Assembly: GCF_004920405.1 (NCBI RefSeq)
Contig: NZ_RFLV01000005.1
Location: 1 to 64,000, forward strand
DNA: 64,000 nucleotides
Direction: 5' to 3'
From: Pseudomonas leptonychotis
GTDB lineage: Bacteria > Pseudomonadota > Gammaproteobacteria > Pseudomonadales > Pseudomonadaceae
Part shown: one piece after another, positions 55,372 to 64,000 of the stretch
Position numbering within the stretch: the first letter of the stretch is position 1
Layout of the letters: the number at the start of each line of letters is the position of its first letter
The notes under the pieces: generated by a model
What the model was told of the DNA's origin: nothing
The model's database searches: none
The model's input: only the letters and a program-made list of their open reading frames with translations
Made by a program: the position numbers and the translations under genes

Positions 55372-55845
55372 CTAGCTATGAGAGAGGTTCACATACTCAC
55401 CATTTTCCATATACAGAACCTGATCAGTTGCGTTCATCAAAAGACAACGCAATCGACGCGCTAGACTAGGTATCAAAATATTCATCGCTTCTTCGACGAC
55501 CAGCCATTGCAGTGTATGTAATTCAGAGTCACAAACAGTTAACTCCCTGATTAGATCGTCAGACAGAACCCCCCCATTAAAGAGCAGATGCAAACCATCT
55601 GCAAAATTGTCATGCGCAGAAACATAATCCACACACAACAACTCTTGGGGCTCCAATATGAGCCCCAATTCTTCCCTCAGTTCACGACACAAACCAGAGC
55701 GCGGCGACTCGTCACTGTCAACCACACCTCCGGGCAGAAGCCAGCCCTCACGGTAAACGGGCTTCACCAACAGTAACCGGCTAGCCTGATCCCGAATCAA
55801 AGCCCCAACAGCTACGCGCTTAGTCGGGAAATTTAAAACTTTCAT
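55372..55845 (-). CDS. NUDIX hydrolase
   Basis: 157 aa from ATG 55845. Complete Nudix box G-x5-E-x7-R-E-L-x-E-E-x-G-L (from PGGVVDSDESPRSG through REELG). It hydrolyses a nucleoside diphosphate linked to another moiety, or a related substrate. The gene is AT-richer, with less GC-biased third positions than its neighbours, and lies between a pseudogene and alkA, which suggests recent arrival. Confidence 0.88.
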   Translation of the reverse strand: MKVLNFPTKRVAVGALIRDQASRLLLVKPVYREGWLLPGGVVDSDESPRSGLCRELREELGLILEPQELLCVDYVSAHDNFADGLHLLFNGGVLSDDLIRELTVCDSELHTLQWLVVEEAMNILIPSLARRLRCLLMNATDQVLYMENGEYVNLSHS

Positions 55846-55994
55846 ATACAACACCTTTAGTTAGAAACCCTAAAATAACCCTGCTCCAAGCGGAAAGGAA
55901 AACCCTAATCCGGATGCGGGGTCAAATAGTACTCACACGTTTTGAAAGTCAGTTCTGCACTGACAGTCGGCCGAGCTGCGGGTATTGTTCGGCC

Positions 55995-56879
55995 ATGAGC
56001 CAATCACCCGACACCCTGCTACTGAGCTATCAGCCGCCCTGGCAGTGGCAACAGTTCCATGCACACTTTGCCTTGCGTGCCCTGGCTGGAGTGGAATGCC
56101 TGCAGCCACACAGTTACGCACGTAGCGCGCACCTCGATGGCCAGCGCGGCTGGTTCCGCGTGCAGACGCTGGCTGATCAACCCGCACTGCAGCTGCACTA
56201 CAGCCAATCGCTGCAGCCTTGCCTGGCAACCCTCATCGCACGGGTGCGCAAGATGTTTGATTTGGACTGCCAACCGCAGCAGATCAGCGCGCATTTTGCC
56301 AGCGATGCGCAGCTCGGGCCGCTGGTAGCACGCAACCCTGGGCTGCGCTTACCGACTGCCTTTGAACCCTTCGAGCAAGCCGTACGCGCCATCGTTGGCC
56401 AGCAGGTCACGGTCAAAGCAGCAGTGACCATTACCGGCCGCCTAGTTAGCCGTCTGGGTGAAGCGCTGCAGTTTGCTGACGCACCTGAGATTCAACGGCT
56501 GTTTCCCAATCCTCAGGCAATCGCCAACGCCAATCTGGATGGCATCGGCATGCCCGGCAAGCGCGTGCAAACCCTGCAACACTTCGCCGCGCTGGTGGCC
56601 AACGGCGACCTGCGCCTGGACCTGCAGGACGGCTACACGGCCTTTGTCGAGCGGTTGTGCGCCCTGCCTGGCATTGGCCCGTGGACCGCGGAATATATTG
56701 CGCTGCGCGCCTTTGGCGAGGTCGATGCCTTTCCCGCCAGTGACCTGGGCCTGCTCAAGGCACCGGTATGGGGCGTGGCTGGCATCGACGCCAAACAGCT
56801 CAAGGCCCGCGCCGAATCCTGGCGACCGTGGCGCGCCTATGCCGCCGCGCACCTGTGGCACAACTATTCAGAGGGCTGA
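55995..56879 (+). CDS. alkA: DNA-3-methyladenine glycosylase II
   Basis: 294 aa from ATG 55995; upstream in-frame codons are unlike the family. N-terminal AlkA-type domain, then a helix-hairpin-helix glycosylase: FEQAVRAIVGQQVTVKAA and LPGIGPWTAEYIALRAFGEVDAFPASD, ending in the catalytic Asp. It excises alkylated bases. It lies 4 bp upstream of ogt, so the two form an alkylation-repair operon. Confidence 0.93.
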   Translation: MSQSPDTLLLSYQPPWQWQQFHAHFALRALAGVECLQPHSYARSAHLDGQRGWFRVQTLADQPALQLHYSQSLQPCLATLIARVRKMFDLDCQPQQISAHFASDAQLGPLVARNPGLRLPTAFEPFEQAVRAIVGQQVTVKAAVTITGRLVSRLGEALQFADAPEIQRLFPNPQAIANANLDGIGMPGKRVQTLQHFAALVANGDLRLDLQDGYTAFVERLCALPGIGPWTAEYIALRAFGEVDAFPASDLGLLKAPVWGVAGIDAKQLKARAESWRPWRAYAAAHLWHNYSEG

Positions 56880-56883
56880 GCCG

Positions 56884-57381
56884 ATGTTCTACCGTTACCA
56901 CGACAGCCGGATCGGTCGCCTGCTGCTGGCCGCTGACGAAACCGGCCTGCAAAAGCTGCTCATGGATATCGATGACAAGCCCTGGCATATCGGCGAACAC
57001 TGGCGCAGCGCGACAGATGAGCTGGATAAGGTGTGCAGGCAACTGGATGAGTATTTCGCCGGGCGTCGGCAGCGCTTCGAAGTGCGCCTGGCGCCGCAAG
57101 GCACGACGTTTCAGCAGGCCGTATGGCAGGCGCTGCAAAGCATCCCGTTTGGCCGCACCAGCTGCTACAGCGCCCTAGCCGCAGAGATCGCGCGCCCCAA
57201 GGCAGTACGCGCCGTCGGCGCAGCCAATGGTGCCAACCCGATTGCCATCATCATTCCCTGCCATCGAGTGATCGGCCGTGACGGCAGCCTCACAGGTTAT
57301 GCCGGCGGTCTACCGCGCAAAGCGCTGCTGCTCAAACTGGAAGGGGCGCAGCTGCCGGAACAGCGGTTGCTGAGTATTTAA
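56884..57381 (+). CDS. ogt: Methylated-DNA--[protein]-cysteine S-methyltransferase
   Basis: 165 aa from ATG 56884. C-terminal MGMT domain with helix-turn-helix (FGRTSCYSALAAEIARPKAVRAVG) and the methyl-accepting Cys in the invariant PCHRVIG, then GYAGGLPRK. It removes O6-alkylguanine in a suicide reaction. Ada-type N-terminal domains are absent. Confidence 0.94.
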   Translation: MFYRYHDSRIGRLLLAADETGLQKLLMDIDDKPWHIGEHWRSATDELDKVCRQLDEYFAGRRQRFEVRLAPQGTTFQQAVWQALQSIPFGRTSCYSALAAEIARPKAVRAVGAANGANPIAIIIPCHRVIGRDGSLTGYAGGLPRKALLLKLEGAQLPEQRLLSI

Positions 57382-57387
57382 CTCTTT

Positions 57388-57580
57388 GATTGAGGTTGCG
57401 CTGCGTACGGCAGTCATTAAGTTGGAAATTAGCTGGATCACCCGTGCCGGGTGCAGTGGCGTGGCGCAGCAACAGCACGGCGCGACCTTCGCGCTGCGCT
57501 GTCCAAGCCTGTTCATCGCTTGCCAGGACAGCGCCGCCGAACAAGCACAGCGCCAATAACCACGCGCCGGCCCGCCACTT
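57388..57580 (-). pseudogene. Truncated histidine-phosphatase gene fragment
   Basis: On the minus strand the frame reads a hydrophobic signal-like segment (WLLALCLFGGAVLA), then GRAVLLLRHATAPGTGDPANF and CRTQRNLN: the N-terminal phosphohistidine motif L-R-H-x of periplasmic histidine phosphatases. The homology stops abruptly 6 bp from the ogt stop codon, and no proper start codon is seen. The remaining ~70% of the gene, including the second catalytic His, is missing. Confidence 0.7.
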
Positions 57581-57582
57581 TT

Positions 57583-57774
57583 CTAGAGTTTGACTGTGCC
57601 ACGCGGGCCCATCAGCGCCCAGATGATCAGGCCGATCACCGGCAGCAAGACGATCAGCAATATCCACAACACCTTGATGCCCGTTTCGGCGTTGCTTTTG
57701 ATCACGCTGAGAATCGCCCAGATATCCAGCGCCAGAATAACCAGACCCAGTATGCCGTTAAACATTGAACCCAT
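57583..57774 (-). CDS. PLDc_N-domain small membrane protein
   Basis: 63 aa with GGAG 9 nt before ATG 57774. Two hydrophobic helices (ILGLVILALDIWAILSVI and VLWILLIVLLPVIGLIIWALMGPRG) form the PLDc_N / cardiolipin-synthase N-terminal module without any catalytic domain. Small stand-alone members are common in Pseudomonas; role unknown. Confidence 0.85.
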   Translation of the reverse strand: MGSMFNGILGLVILALDIWAILSVIKSNAETGIKVLWILLIVLLPVIGLIIWALMGPRGTVKL

Positions 57775-57849
57775 ACGATGTCGCTCCTATGCGAAGAGGT
57801 CGCTTAACTAGGATAGACACTGGTTAGAAGAGTTCAGTGGATTGATTAA

Positions 57850-58398
57850 TCAGCACTCATCCAGGCCCGCAAACTTAGTGGCGAAATCTCCCTCTACAGG
57901 CGTGAAAACCGGGACTTGTGCCTGATCAAACAGACGCAGCATGGCAAAACGTGGGTGTTCACCCGCGTCGAACCAATGTGCGACGCCGGCCGGCAACGCC
58001 ACCAGGTCGTTCTTCTCGCACAACAGGCTGTAGACGTACTCACCACTGTGCAGCGCCAGCAAGCCACGGCCAGCCAGGTAGTAATGCAGGTGCGCCGGCT
58101 GGCACACCTGCTCCTGACGCAGCCCGCGGGCCAGTTCGCTGCCTTCGCCGCGCTCATCACACAGGCTCAACACTTCAGCGCTGGCGTAGCCATGCGCGCT
58201 CATCAGCTGATCAACCTGCACCCGGCTGGCCGCCAGCACTTCATCACGGGCGGTACCGGCGGTGACCGGTTGCTGCACCGGTATCTGCGCAAACTGCACG
58301 CCGATTACGGCCAGGGTGCTGGCAATGTCTTCGGCATGGGTCAGCAACTTGTTCGGATGCTCGGGCGAGGACTGGTGGTAGACGGTCAGGCTGCTCAT
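57850..58398 (-). CDS. Acireductone-dioxygenase-like cupin missing most metal ligands
   Basis: 182 aa from ATG 58398 (MSSLTVYHQSSPEHPNKLLTH), the size and start of MtnD. YVYSLLCEKNDLVALPAG and HWFDAGEHPRF (His141) match acireductone dioxygenase of methionine salvage. The metal motif E-H-x-H-G-E-D-E-V-R before FF-x-AGRG reads EQVCQPAHLH here. By gap-free alignment the two His become Gln97 and Cys99, and the Glu becomes His103. Either a shifted His103-x-His105 pair serves instead, or the protein is inactive. It lies beside the MFS gene and aroC, where pseudomonads carry mtn genes. Confidence 0.7.
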   Translation of the reverse strand: MSSLTVYHQSSPEHPNKLLTHAEDIASTLAVIGVQFAQIPVQQPVTAGTARDEVLAASRVQVDQLMSAHGYASAEVLSLCDERGEGSELARGLRQEQVCQPAHLHYYLAGRGLLALHSGEYVYSLLCEKNDLVALPAGVAHWFDAGEHPRFAMLRLFDQAQVPVFTPVEGDFATKFAGLDEC

Positions 58399-58455
58399 GC
58401 TCAAGGCTCTCGTACAGTCAGTTTCAATTCGGGTCTTCAATTCAGACAATAAGGG

Positions 58456-59607
58456 CTAAGGCCGTTCATCGCGCATATAGCGCGCGGTAATCACCGCCGC
58501 CGCCAAGGCAATCAGGCTGGCGATGGCAAAGGTCCAGGCCGCACCCAGGCTGTGCCAACTGTAACCGGAGTACAGCGCACCAAGGGCACCGCCGACTCCG
58601 GCTAAGGCGGCATACAGCGCCTGGCCCTGGCCCTGCTGGCGGTCGGCAAAGCTGCGTTGAACAAAATGCATAGCCGCCGCATGGAAGCTGCCAAAGGTTG
58701 CGGCGTGCATCAGCTGGGCAAATAGCAATACCGGCAGATGCCCGGCCAGATTACCCAGCAACAACCAGCGCACGGCGGTAATCAAAAAACTCGCCAGCAG
58801 CACGGTACGCAGGGAATAGCGCGCCAGCAACCGAGCCATGACCATAAACAATACGATCTCGGCCAGCACACCCAGCGCCCAGAGCTGGCCAATCATTCCG
58901 CGGGTATAGCCCAAAGCCTCCAGGTGCAAACTAAGAAAGGTGTAGTACGGGCCATTGCTCAGCTGCATCAGGCCGACGCTGAGGTAGAAGGCTAGAATTC
59001 CCGGCCGCCGCAGCTGCTGAATAAAACCACCCTGCTCTTGGGTATTGGGGCGCATAAGTGGCTGCGCATTGGGCACCCACCAGCTGCTCAGGACGATGCC
59101 ACCCATGATCAGAGTCAGCGCCCAGGGATAGGCGTCCAGGCTAAGCACCTCGAACAGCTTGCCCAGCCCCACCACCGCGACGATAAAGCCGATACTGCCC
59201 CACAAGCGAATCTTGCTATAGCGCGTGGCCTGCTCTTTGAGGTGGGCAAATGTGATGACTTCAAACTGCGGCAGCACCGCGTGCCAGAAGAACGCATGCA
59301 GCGCCATGATCAGCGCCAACCAGGCGTAGCTCTGGCTGACAAAGATACCGGCAAAACACAGCAGGGTGCACAGCGCGCCGAAGCGCACGATGGCCAGCCG
59401 CCGACCGCTGTAATCGCCCAGCCAGCCCCATATATTCGGCGCAATACAACGCATTAGCATGGGGATGGCGATCAACTCGCCGATCCGCGCGGCAGAAAAG
59501 CCCAGGTGATCGAAATACAGCGCGAGGAACGGCGCCGTCGCGCCCAGCAGCGCAAAGTAAAAGAAGTAGAAGCCGGACAAACGCCAGTAAGGCAATGCGC
59601 TGCTCAT
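58456..59607 (-). CDS. MFS transporter (HcaT-like)
   Basis: 383 aa from ATG 59607 (MSSALPYWRLSGFYFFYFALLGATAPF). About 12 hydrophobic helices. YWRLSGFYFFYFA and GWLGDYSGRR are signatures of the MFS_1-like/HcaT group, named for phenylpropionate uptake. The substrate is not deducible. It sits between aroC and the MtnD-like gene as in P. aeruginosa. Confidence 0.88.
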   Translation of the reverse strand: MSSALPYWRLSGFYFFYFALLGATAPFLALYFDHLGFSAARIGELIAIPMLMRCIAPNIWGWLGDYSGRRLAIVRFGALCTLLCFAGIFVSQSYAWLALIMALHAFFWHAVLPQFEVITFAHLKEQATRYSKIRLWGSIGFIVAVVGLGKLFEVLSLDAYPWALTLIMGGIVLSSWWVPNAQPLMRPNTQEQGGFIQQLRRPGILAFYLSVGLMQLSNGPYYTFLSLHLEALGYTRGMIGQLWALGVLAEIVLFMVMARLLARYSLRTVLLASFLITAVRWLLLGNLAGHLPVLLFAQLMHAATFGSFHAAAMHFVQRSFADRQQGQGQALYAALAGVGGALGALYSGYSWHSLGAAWTFAIASLIALAAAVITARYMRDERP

Positions 59608-59695
59608 GATCTGGCCGTAGCCTGGGTTGAGCAGAGCGATACCCAGGGAGCGCATTGTTGGGTTTCGCGACGTTCAACCCAACCTGCCCTTATGG

Positions 59696-60787
59696 TCACA
59701 GCTGCGGCAGCACCGGCGTTGAGACCTGTACCTCGGCATTCTGCGCACGGTGACGCAGCAGATGATCCATCAGCACAATGGCCATCATCGCTTCGGCAAT
59801 CGGCGTGGCGCGAATGCCCACGCACGGGTCGTGGCGGCCCTTGGTGATGATATCCACCGGGTTGCCATGAATATCGATAGATCGGCCCGGTGTGGTGATG
59901 CTCGACGTTGGCTTGAGCGCCAGGTGCGCAAGAATCGGCTGACCGCTGGAAATGCCACCAAGGATGCCGCCGGCGTTGTTGGAGAGAAAACCTTCCGGCG
60001 TCATCTCATCGCGATGTTCGGTGCCACGCTGCGCCACGGAGGCAAAGCCAGCGCCGATTTCCACACCTTTGACCGCGTTGATGCTCATCAGCGCGTGGGC
60101 CAGCTCGGCGTCCAGACGGTCGAAAATCGGCTCACCCAGGCCTGGCATCACGCCTTCGGCGACTACGGTAATTTTCGCACCGACCGAGTCCTGATCACGG
60201 CGCAGCTGGTCCATATAAGCTTCCAGCTCCGGAACCTTGTCCGGGTCGGGGCTGAAGAAGGCGTTCTGCTCGACCGACTCCCAGCTCTTGAACGGGATTT
60301 CAATCGGCCCAAGCTGGCTCATATAGCCGCGAATCACGATGCCCTGGGTGGCCAGGTACTTTTTGGCGATAGCACCAGCTGCCACGCGCATGGCGGTCTC
60401 ACGCGCCGAGCTGCGGCCGCCGCCACGGTAGTCACGCACGCCGTACTTGTGGTGATAGGTATAATCAGCGTGGGCCGGACGAAAGGAATCCTTGATCGCC
60501 GAGTAGTCCTTGGACTTCTGATCGGTATTGCGGATCAGCAGGCCAATCGAGCAGCCGGTCGTCTTGCCCTCGAAAACCCCGGCGAGAATTTCCACCTCGT
60601 CGTCTTCCTGGCGCTGCGTGGTATGGCGGCTGGTGCCTGGTTTGCGTCGATCGAGATCGCGCTGCAGGTCTTCCAGGCTAATCTCCAATCCCGGCGGGCA
60701 GCCATCGACAATGGCGACCAACGCCGGGCCATGGCTTTCGCCAGCGGTGGTGACAGTGAACAGCTTGCCGTAGGTATTGCCGGACAT
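59696..60787 (-). CDS. aroC: Chorismate synthase
   Basis: 363 aa from [20 protein letters not shown]. It converts EPSP to chorismate with reduced FMN. The three family signatures are [18 protein letters not shown], the central [18 protein letters not shown], and [17 protein letters not shown] near the end. Typical length. Confidence 0.98.
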   Translation of the reverse strand: MSGNTYGKLFTVTTAGESHGPALVAIVDGCPPGLEISLEDLQRDLDRRKPGTSRHTTQRQEDDEVEILAGVFEGKTTGCSIGLLIRNTDQKSKDYSAIKDSFRPAHADYTYHHKYGVRDYRGGGRSSARETAMRVAAGAIAKKYLATQGIVIRGYMSQLGPIEIPFKSWESVEQNAFFSPDPDKVPELEAYMDQLRRDQDSVGAKITVVAEGVMPGLGEPIFDRLDAELAHALMSINAVKGVEIGAGFASVAQRGTEHRDEMTPEGFLSNNAGGILGGISSGQPILAHLALKPTSSITTPGRSIDIHGNPVDIITKGRHDPCVGIRATPIAEAMMAIVLMDHLLRHRAQNAEVQVSTPVLPQL

Positions 60788-60949
60788 GTGCAAAACGCTC
60801 CGCGAAAATCAGCTTCGGACCTGCGCCAACCCGCGCCCGGCCCCACTTGAGTAAAGGCGGCGAGTATACCCGTGGCGTTCGCACAGATCATCCTCGAACC
60901 TTACCTGCGGATAAACGTCCAACGGTTCCCCCTCTGGCAGTTGTTATCC

Positions 60950-61933
60950 ATGTTGCGAGCGCTTCTATTGACTCTTTGCCTACTCCCGCCCCTGGCTCAA
61001 GCCGCCCCCCACAGCGTCTCACACAGTAGCGTGCAGCAACCCATGCGCCTGCACACAGCCCAGGGCACGCTGTATGGCACCCTGCTCAAGCCCAGTGGTA
61101 GCGCGCCAATGGCAGTGGCGTTGCTGATTGCGGGCTCCGGCCCTACCGACCGTGATGGCAACAACCCTGAAGGCGGCCAAAGCGACAGCCTCAAGCGCCT
61201 GGCGCAGAGCTTGGCCAAACAGGGCATCGCCAGCCTGCGTTACGACAAGCGCGGAGTAGCCGCCAGCCGCGCAGCCACGCCGGACGAGCGCGACCTCAGT
61301 GTCGAGCGTTATGTGAACGATGCTGTGGCCTGGGCAGACCTGCTCAAAGCCGACCCTGCGTTTGACCGGTTGGTTCTGATCGGCCATAGCGAAGGCGCGC
61401 TGATTGCCAGTCTGGCGGCCAAGCAGGCCCAGGCCGATGCAGTGGTATCAATAGCCGGTAGCTCACGACCGATTGACCAATTGTTGCGCGAACAACTGGC
61501 CGCCCGCCTGCCGCCGCACCTGCTTGAACAGAGCAATCAGCTACTCGATCGCTTGCTGGCCGGGCAACTCAGCCCGCAGGTACCCAAACAATTGCAGGTG
61601 CTGTTTCGCCCCAGCGTGCAGCCCTACCTGATCTCACTGCTGCGGCAGAGTCCAGGCCAAGCCTTTGCCAACCTGCAGATACCGGCGCTGATTGTGCAAG
61701 GCAGCCACGACATTCAGGTCAGCACCGCCGATGCCAAAGCGCTGCAGGCCGCCAAACCAGATGCCGAACTGCTGATCATCCCCGGCATGAACCATATGCT
61801 GCGCATCAGCGCGCTGGATTTACCGGCGCAACTGGCCAGCTATGACAATCCTCGGCTACCGTTGGCACAAGGGCTGGGTGAGCAGATCGCCCAGTTCATC
61901 CTGCGCAACGGCAAAAAAACCAGCTCCAGTTAG
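60950..61933 (+). CDS. Secreted alpha/beta hydrolase
   Basis: 327 aa from ATG 60950. Signal peptide MLRALLLTLCLLPPLAQA. The alpha/beta fold has GSGPTDRDGN (oxyanion region), nucleophile elbow GHSEGALIA, Asp in GSHDIQVS and His in GMNHMLR. Resembles the DUF3887/YfhR-like serine hydrolases of the periplasm. Substrate unknown. Divergent from aroC. Confidence 0.86.
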   Translation: MLRALLLTLCLLPPLAQAAPHSVSHSSVQQPMRLHTAQGTLYGTLLKPSGSAPMAVALLIAGSGPTDRDGNNPEGGQSDSLKRLAQSLAKQGIASLRYDKRGVAASRAATPDERDLSVERYVNDAVAWADLLKADPAFDRLVLIGHSEGALIASLAAKQAQADAVVSIAGSSRPIDQLLREQLAARLPPHLLEQSNQLLDRLLAGQLSPQVPKQLQVLFRPSVQPYLISLLRQSPGQAFANLQIPALIVQGSHDIQVSTADAKALQAAKPDAELLIIPGMNHMLRISALDLPAQLASYDNPRLPLAQGLGEQIAQFILRNGKKTSSS

Positions 61934-61997
61934 TCGAGCGGCGGCCGATAAGCGCATCAGGCGACACCCTAAGGTGTCGCGCACAGGACCGCCGCTT

Positions 61998-62789
61998 ATG
62001 ACCGACAGCCCCGCGCCGCAAACCGACACCGACGCTGCCCCGCAGGAAGTCGCCGAACAGGCCCATCCCTGGGCCGAGCTTACCCCCGAACACTTCAGCC
62101 TGCTGCGCCTGGCGGCCCTGCCCACCGATCGCCACACTGGTGCTCGGCCGCTGCGCTTTCTCCAGCTGGGCCGAGTCGAGCGTCTGGGCACGCAGTACAG
62201 TCTGCTGCGCCTGACCTTGCAGCTCCCCGGCCAGCGCGTGCGCAAAGAACAGAACATCTTCGAAGTTTGGGCCAACCATGAGCAGCGCACCGTGCGCTTC
62301 GGCCCCGACACTGGTCTGCTGGTACAGCCGGAAAACCGTGGCCTGGGACGCTTTATCCTGGCCCAGGGCATTGCCTGGGCGCGCCAGCACTTCGCCCACT
62401 ATCAAGTGGAAAACACCACACTGGCGAGCAAAGACGCCTTCAGCGATGAAGCACGCGCCCGCCGTGACCACTGCCTACAAGCCCAGGGCTTTGTAGTCGA
62501 ATACCTCGACCCGCTCAAAATCAAGGCGCAATGCAGCGCACCACGGGTCAGCTCGCTGCACGCTGACTGGCATACGGAAAAGGTGCAGATCATCGAACTG
62601 CTGGACGCCGCCAGCATGCTGCAACAAGCCGATCACACCCTGCGCGAGCATGAAGTGAAGGCACGCAAGCTGGAGGAACGCATCGAGGTTTTCAAACGCG
62701 AAGACGGCGGCTTGCGCTTCACCATTACCTGCCTAGTGGCCTTCTGCGTGTTCCAAGCGGGCCTGTTGATTTGGATTGCCACGCACTAG
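61998..62789 (+). CDS. Unknown protein with C-terminal membrane anchor
   Basis: 263 aa from ATG 61998. An acidic Pro/Gln-rich head, a soluble centre (~35-190), a charged coiled coil (LREHEVKARKLEERIEVFKRED) and one C-terminal helix (FTITCLVAFCVFQAGLLIWIATH) suggest a tail-anchored inner-membrane protein. I know no family. An 8-bp hairpin GCGACACC/GGTGTCGC (61961-61980) lies 17 nt before the start. It follows the hydrolase by 64 bp. Confidence 0.7.
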   Translation: MTDSPAPQTDTDAAPQEVAEQAHPWAELTPEHFSLLRLAALPTDRHTGARPLRFLQLGRVERLGTQYSLLRLTLQLPGQRVRKEQNIFEVWANHEQRTVRFGPDTGLLVQPENRGLGRFILAQGIAWARQHFAHYQVENTTLASKDAFSDEARARRDHCLQAQGFVVEYLDPLKIKAQCSAPRVSSLHADWHTEKVQIIELLDAASMLQQADHTLREHEVKARKLEERIEVFKREDGGLRFTITCLVAFCVFQAGLLIWIATH

Positions 62790-62794
62790 CCGCC

Positions 62795-63628
62795 TTAACT
62801 GGCGATACTCGCCTGGCGGTATTGCCCCGGCGCTACGCCATAGGCTTGTTTGAACTGGCGCGTCAGGTGGCTCTGATCGGCAAAGCCCAGCTGCATCGCC
62901 ACGGTCAGCGGCGCACAACCATTCCTTAATAGCGCCCGCGCCTGCTCCAGGCGGCGCTGCATCAGCCAGCTGTGCGGCGGCAAACCGGTGGCTCGACGAA
63001 ACACCCGCGCGAAATGAAACGGCGACAAACCCACCGCCTGCGCCAGTTGCTCCAGTGACGGCGGCGCCGCCAACTGACTGGCCAGTAACTCTTTGGCCCG
63101 GCTGACGGCACGCGGCTCATCACCCGGCACCAGACCTTCAGGCAAGCGCGCATGGCGCTGAAACAACAACAGAATCGCCTCACGCCAGGCGGTTTGCAGC
63201 TGCAACGCTGACGCCTGGCTGTCCAGCAACTGATGCAGATTGCCGAATTGACGATGCAGCTGCGGATCATGCAGCACGCTAACGGCAAATGACGGCATGC
63301 CCTGCTGACATAACTCCAGCTCCGCCAGCACGCCGCTCACCTGCGCGTTGTCCGGATAAAAACCGCGGTAGTGCCAGCCCTGCTCATGCGCCTTGGAGCC
63401 GGTGTGTAGCTCGTCCGGATTGATCAGCACCATACTGCCGGCCGGCGCCAGATGCTCGCTACCACGATGACGGAAGCGCTGGGCACCCTGCTCGATTACG
63501 GTGAAGACAAAGCCTTCATGCACATGAGGCGAAAAGCGCTGCTCGAGGTAATGCGCGTGCAACAACTCGATACCGCCCAATTCGCGAGCCTGCCAAAAGC
63601 GTGTTTGTTCGGTAGCCGCTTGCGCCAT
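62795..63628 (-). CDS. AraC-family regulator with N-terminal cupin
   Basis: 277 aa. Cupin-type sensor domain (SPHVHEGFVFTVIEQG, HRGSEHLAPAGSMVLINPDELHTG) and two HTH motifs (LEQLAQAVGLSPFHFARVFRRATG; LTVAMQLGFADQSHLTRQFKQAYGVAPGQYR). The AraC_binding group often controls exporters or amino-acid metabolism. It lies 3 bp downstream of the GNAT gene on the same strand, so both are probably one transcript. Confidence 0.9.
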   Translation of the reverse strand: MAQAATEQTRFWQARELGGIELLHAHYLEQRFSPHVHEGFVFTVIEQGAQRFRHRGSEHLAPAGSMVLINPDELHTGSKAHEQGWHYRGFYPDNAQVSGVLAELELCQQGMPSFAVSVLHDPQLHRQFGNLHQLLDSQASALQLQTAWREAILLLFQRHARLPEGLVPGDEPRAVSRAKELLASQLAAPPSLEQLAQAVGLSPFHFARVFRRATGLPPHSWLMQRRLEQARALLRNGCAPLTVAMQLGFADQSHLTRQFKQAYGVAPGQYRQASIAS

Positions 63629-63631
63629 ACA

Positions 63632-64000
63632 TCAACCGCTGAAACGCGCCTCCAGCTGTTGCTTGACCACGGGCCAGTCATGGTCGGTGATGCTGTACAG
63701 CACGGTGTCATCTAAACGCCCATCCGCCAGCCGGCGATGGTTACGCAGCACGCCTTCTCGCTGCGCCCCGAGTTTTTCGATGGCGCGCTGCGAACGCAGG
63801 TTGCTTGCCGCGGTTTTCAGCTGCACACGGACCATGCGCCAGTTCTCAAAGGCATGCTTGAGCATCAGGTATTTGATGGTGTTATTAAGGCCCGTGCCGT
63901 GCTGGCTGCGGTCGAGCCAGGTCCAGCCGATTTCTGCGGCTGGCAGGCTGCTGACGAAATCGGCAAAGCGTGTAGTGCCGACCAGTTGTTCACCCAGGCG
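63632..64000 (-). CDS. GNAT-family acetyltransferase (partial, cut by the window edge)
   Basis: The C-terminal 122 codons end at TGA 63634-63632; the N-terminus lies beyond 64000. RimJ/RimL-like pattern: AEIGWTWLDRSQHGTGLNNTIKYLMLKHAFE (acetyl-CoA loop), then VQLKTAASNLRSQRAIEKLGAQREGVLRNHRRLADGRLDDTVLYSI. It acetylates an amine, often a protein N-terminus or a small molecule; target unknown. Confidence 0.88.
   Translation of the reverse strand, partial: RLGEQLVGTTRFADFVSSLPAAEIGWTWLDRSQHGTGLNNTIKYLMLKHAFENWRMVRVQLKTAASNLRSQRAIEKLGAQREGVLRNHRRLADGRLDDTVLYSITDHDWPVVKQQLEARFSG

Noticed and set aside
59750..60850. 366-codon plus-strand frame opposite aroC
   Set aside because: Antisense shadow of a universally conserved gene; no motif of its own.

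Overview
The window is chromosomal DNA of a gammaproteobacterium, almost certainly Pseudomonas sensu lato. The evidence is the gene order thrS-infC-rpmI-rplT-pheS-pheT-ihfA-merR next to tRNA genes, the tal/rssC/rssB/PilZ/mlaA/queF block, EF-P with Arg32 beside its rhamnosyltransferase EarP, and the aroC-MFS-acireductone dioxygenase block. These orders match what I recall of Pseudomonas genomes; no database search was run. Base composition is moderately GC-rich throughout by eye, with a few AT-richer patches (around 1-130, 4900-5970 and 55340-55900).

Layout. 1-5885 is accessory DNA. A strong leftward promoter leaves the window. Next comes a leader with two inverted repeats and a 40-codon ORF, then a tight four-gene operon (644-4817) in which every product looks like an amide-bond hydrolase: an N-terminal-Cys Ntn hydrolase, a protein resembling eukaryotic N-terminal asparagine amidohydrolase NTAN1, an L-asparaginase fused to a bulb-type mannose-binding lectin domain, and a Cys/His/Asn hydrolase. 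I cannot match this combination to any named system, and it is the best candidate here for something undescribed. It is followed by the scar of a mobile island (broken genes, ArdA and integrase tails) against the 3' end of tRNA-Pro(GGG).

5970-13575 is the conserved translation block on the minus strand, ending at tRNA-Val(GAC). 13758-29832 is core Pseudomonas DNA: a FAD amine oxidase, a degenerate C39-peptidase-like lipoprotein, dusA, tal, the RssB/RssC partner-switching pair, PilZ, mlaA, a PhnX-like pseudoenzyme, queF, pyrF, two LysR regulators, a TSUP permease, efp/earP and tRNA-Ser(GGA).

30256-43192 holds a crotonase, a dCache chemoreceptor, an extracellular solute-binding protein, an acyltransferase, a CorA transporter, a glutamine amidotransferase, two small ORFs, an LprI-like protein, a thiolase / multifunctional beta-oxidation pair, and a rhodanese-cytochrome c pair. 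43273-43983 is a gene-free structured element with inverted ends.

44102-47258 is an ATP-grasp / alpha-E / transglutaminase operon of the kind predicted to make or modify peptides. 49517-53794 is a likely ketone or hydrophobic-substrate oxidation cluster: a Baeyer-Villiger-type monooxygenase, an esterase, an SDR and a divergent AraC regulator. 53927-55338 is a decayed chemoreceptor. 55995-57381 is the alkylation-repair pair alkA-ogt, followed by a truncated histidine-phosphatase remnant. The window ends with an acireductone-dioxygenase-like protein lacking most metal ligands, an MFS transporter, aroC, a secreted hydrolase, an unknown C-terminally anchored protein, an AraC regulator and a GNAT gene cut by the window edge.
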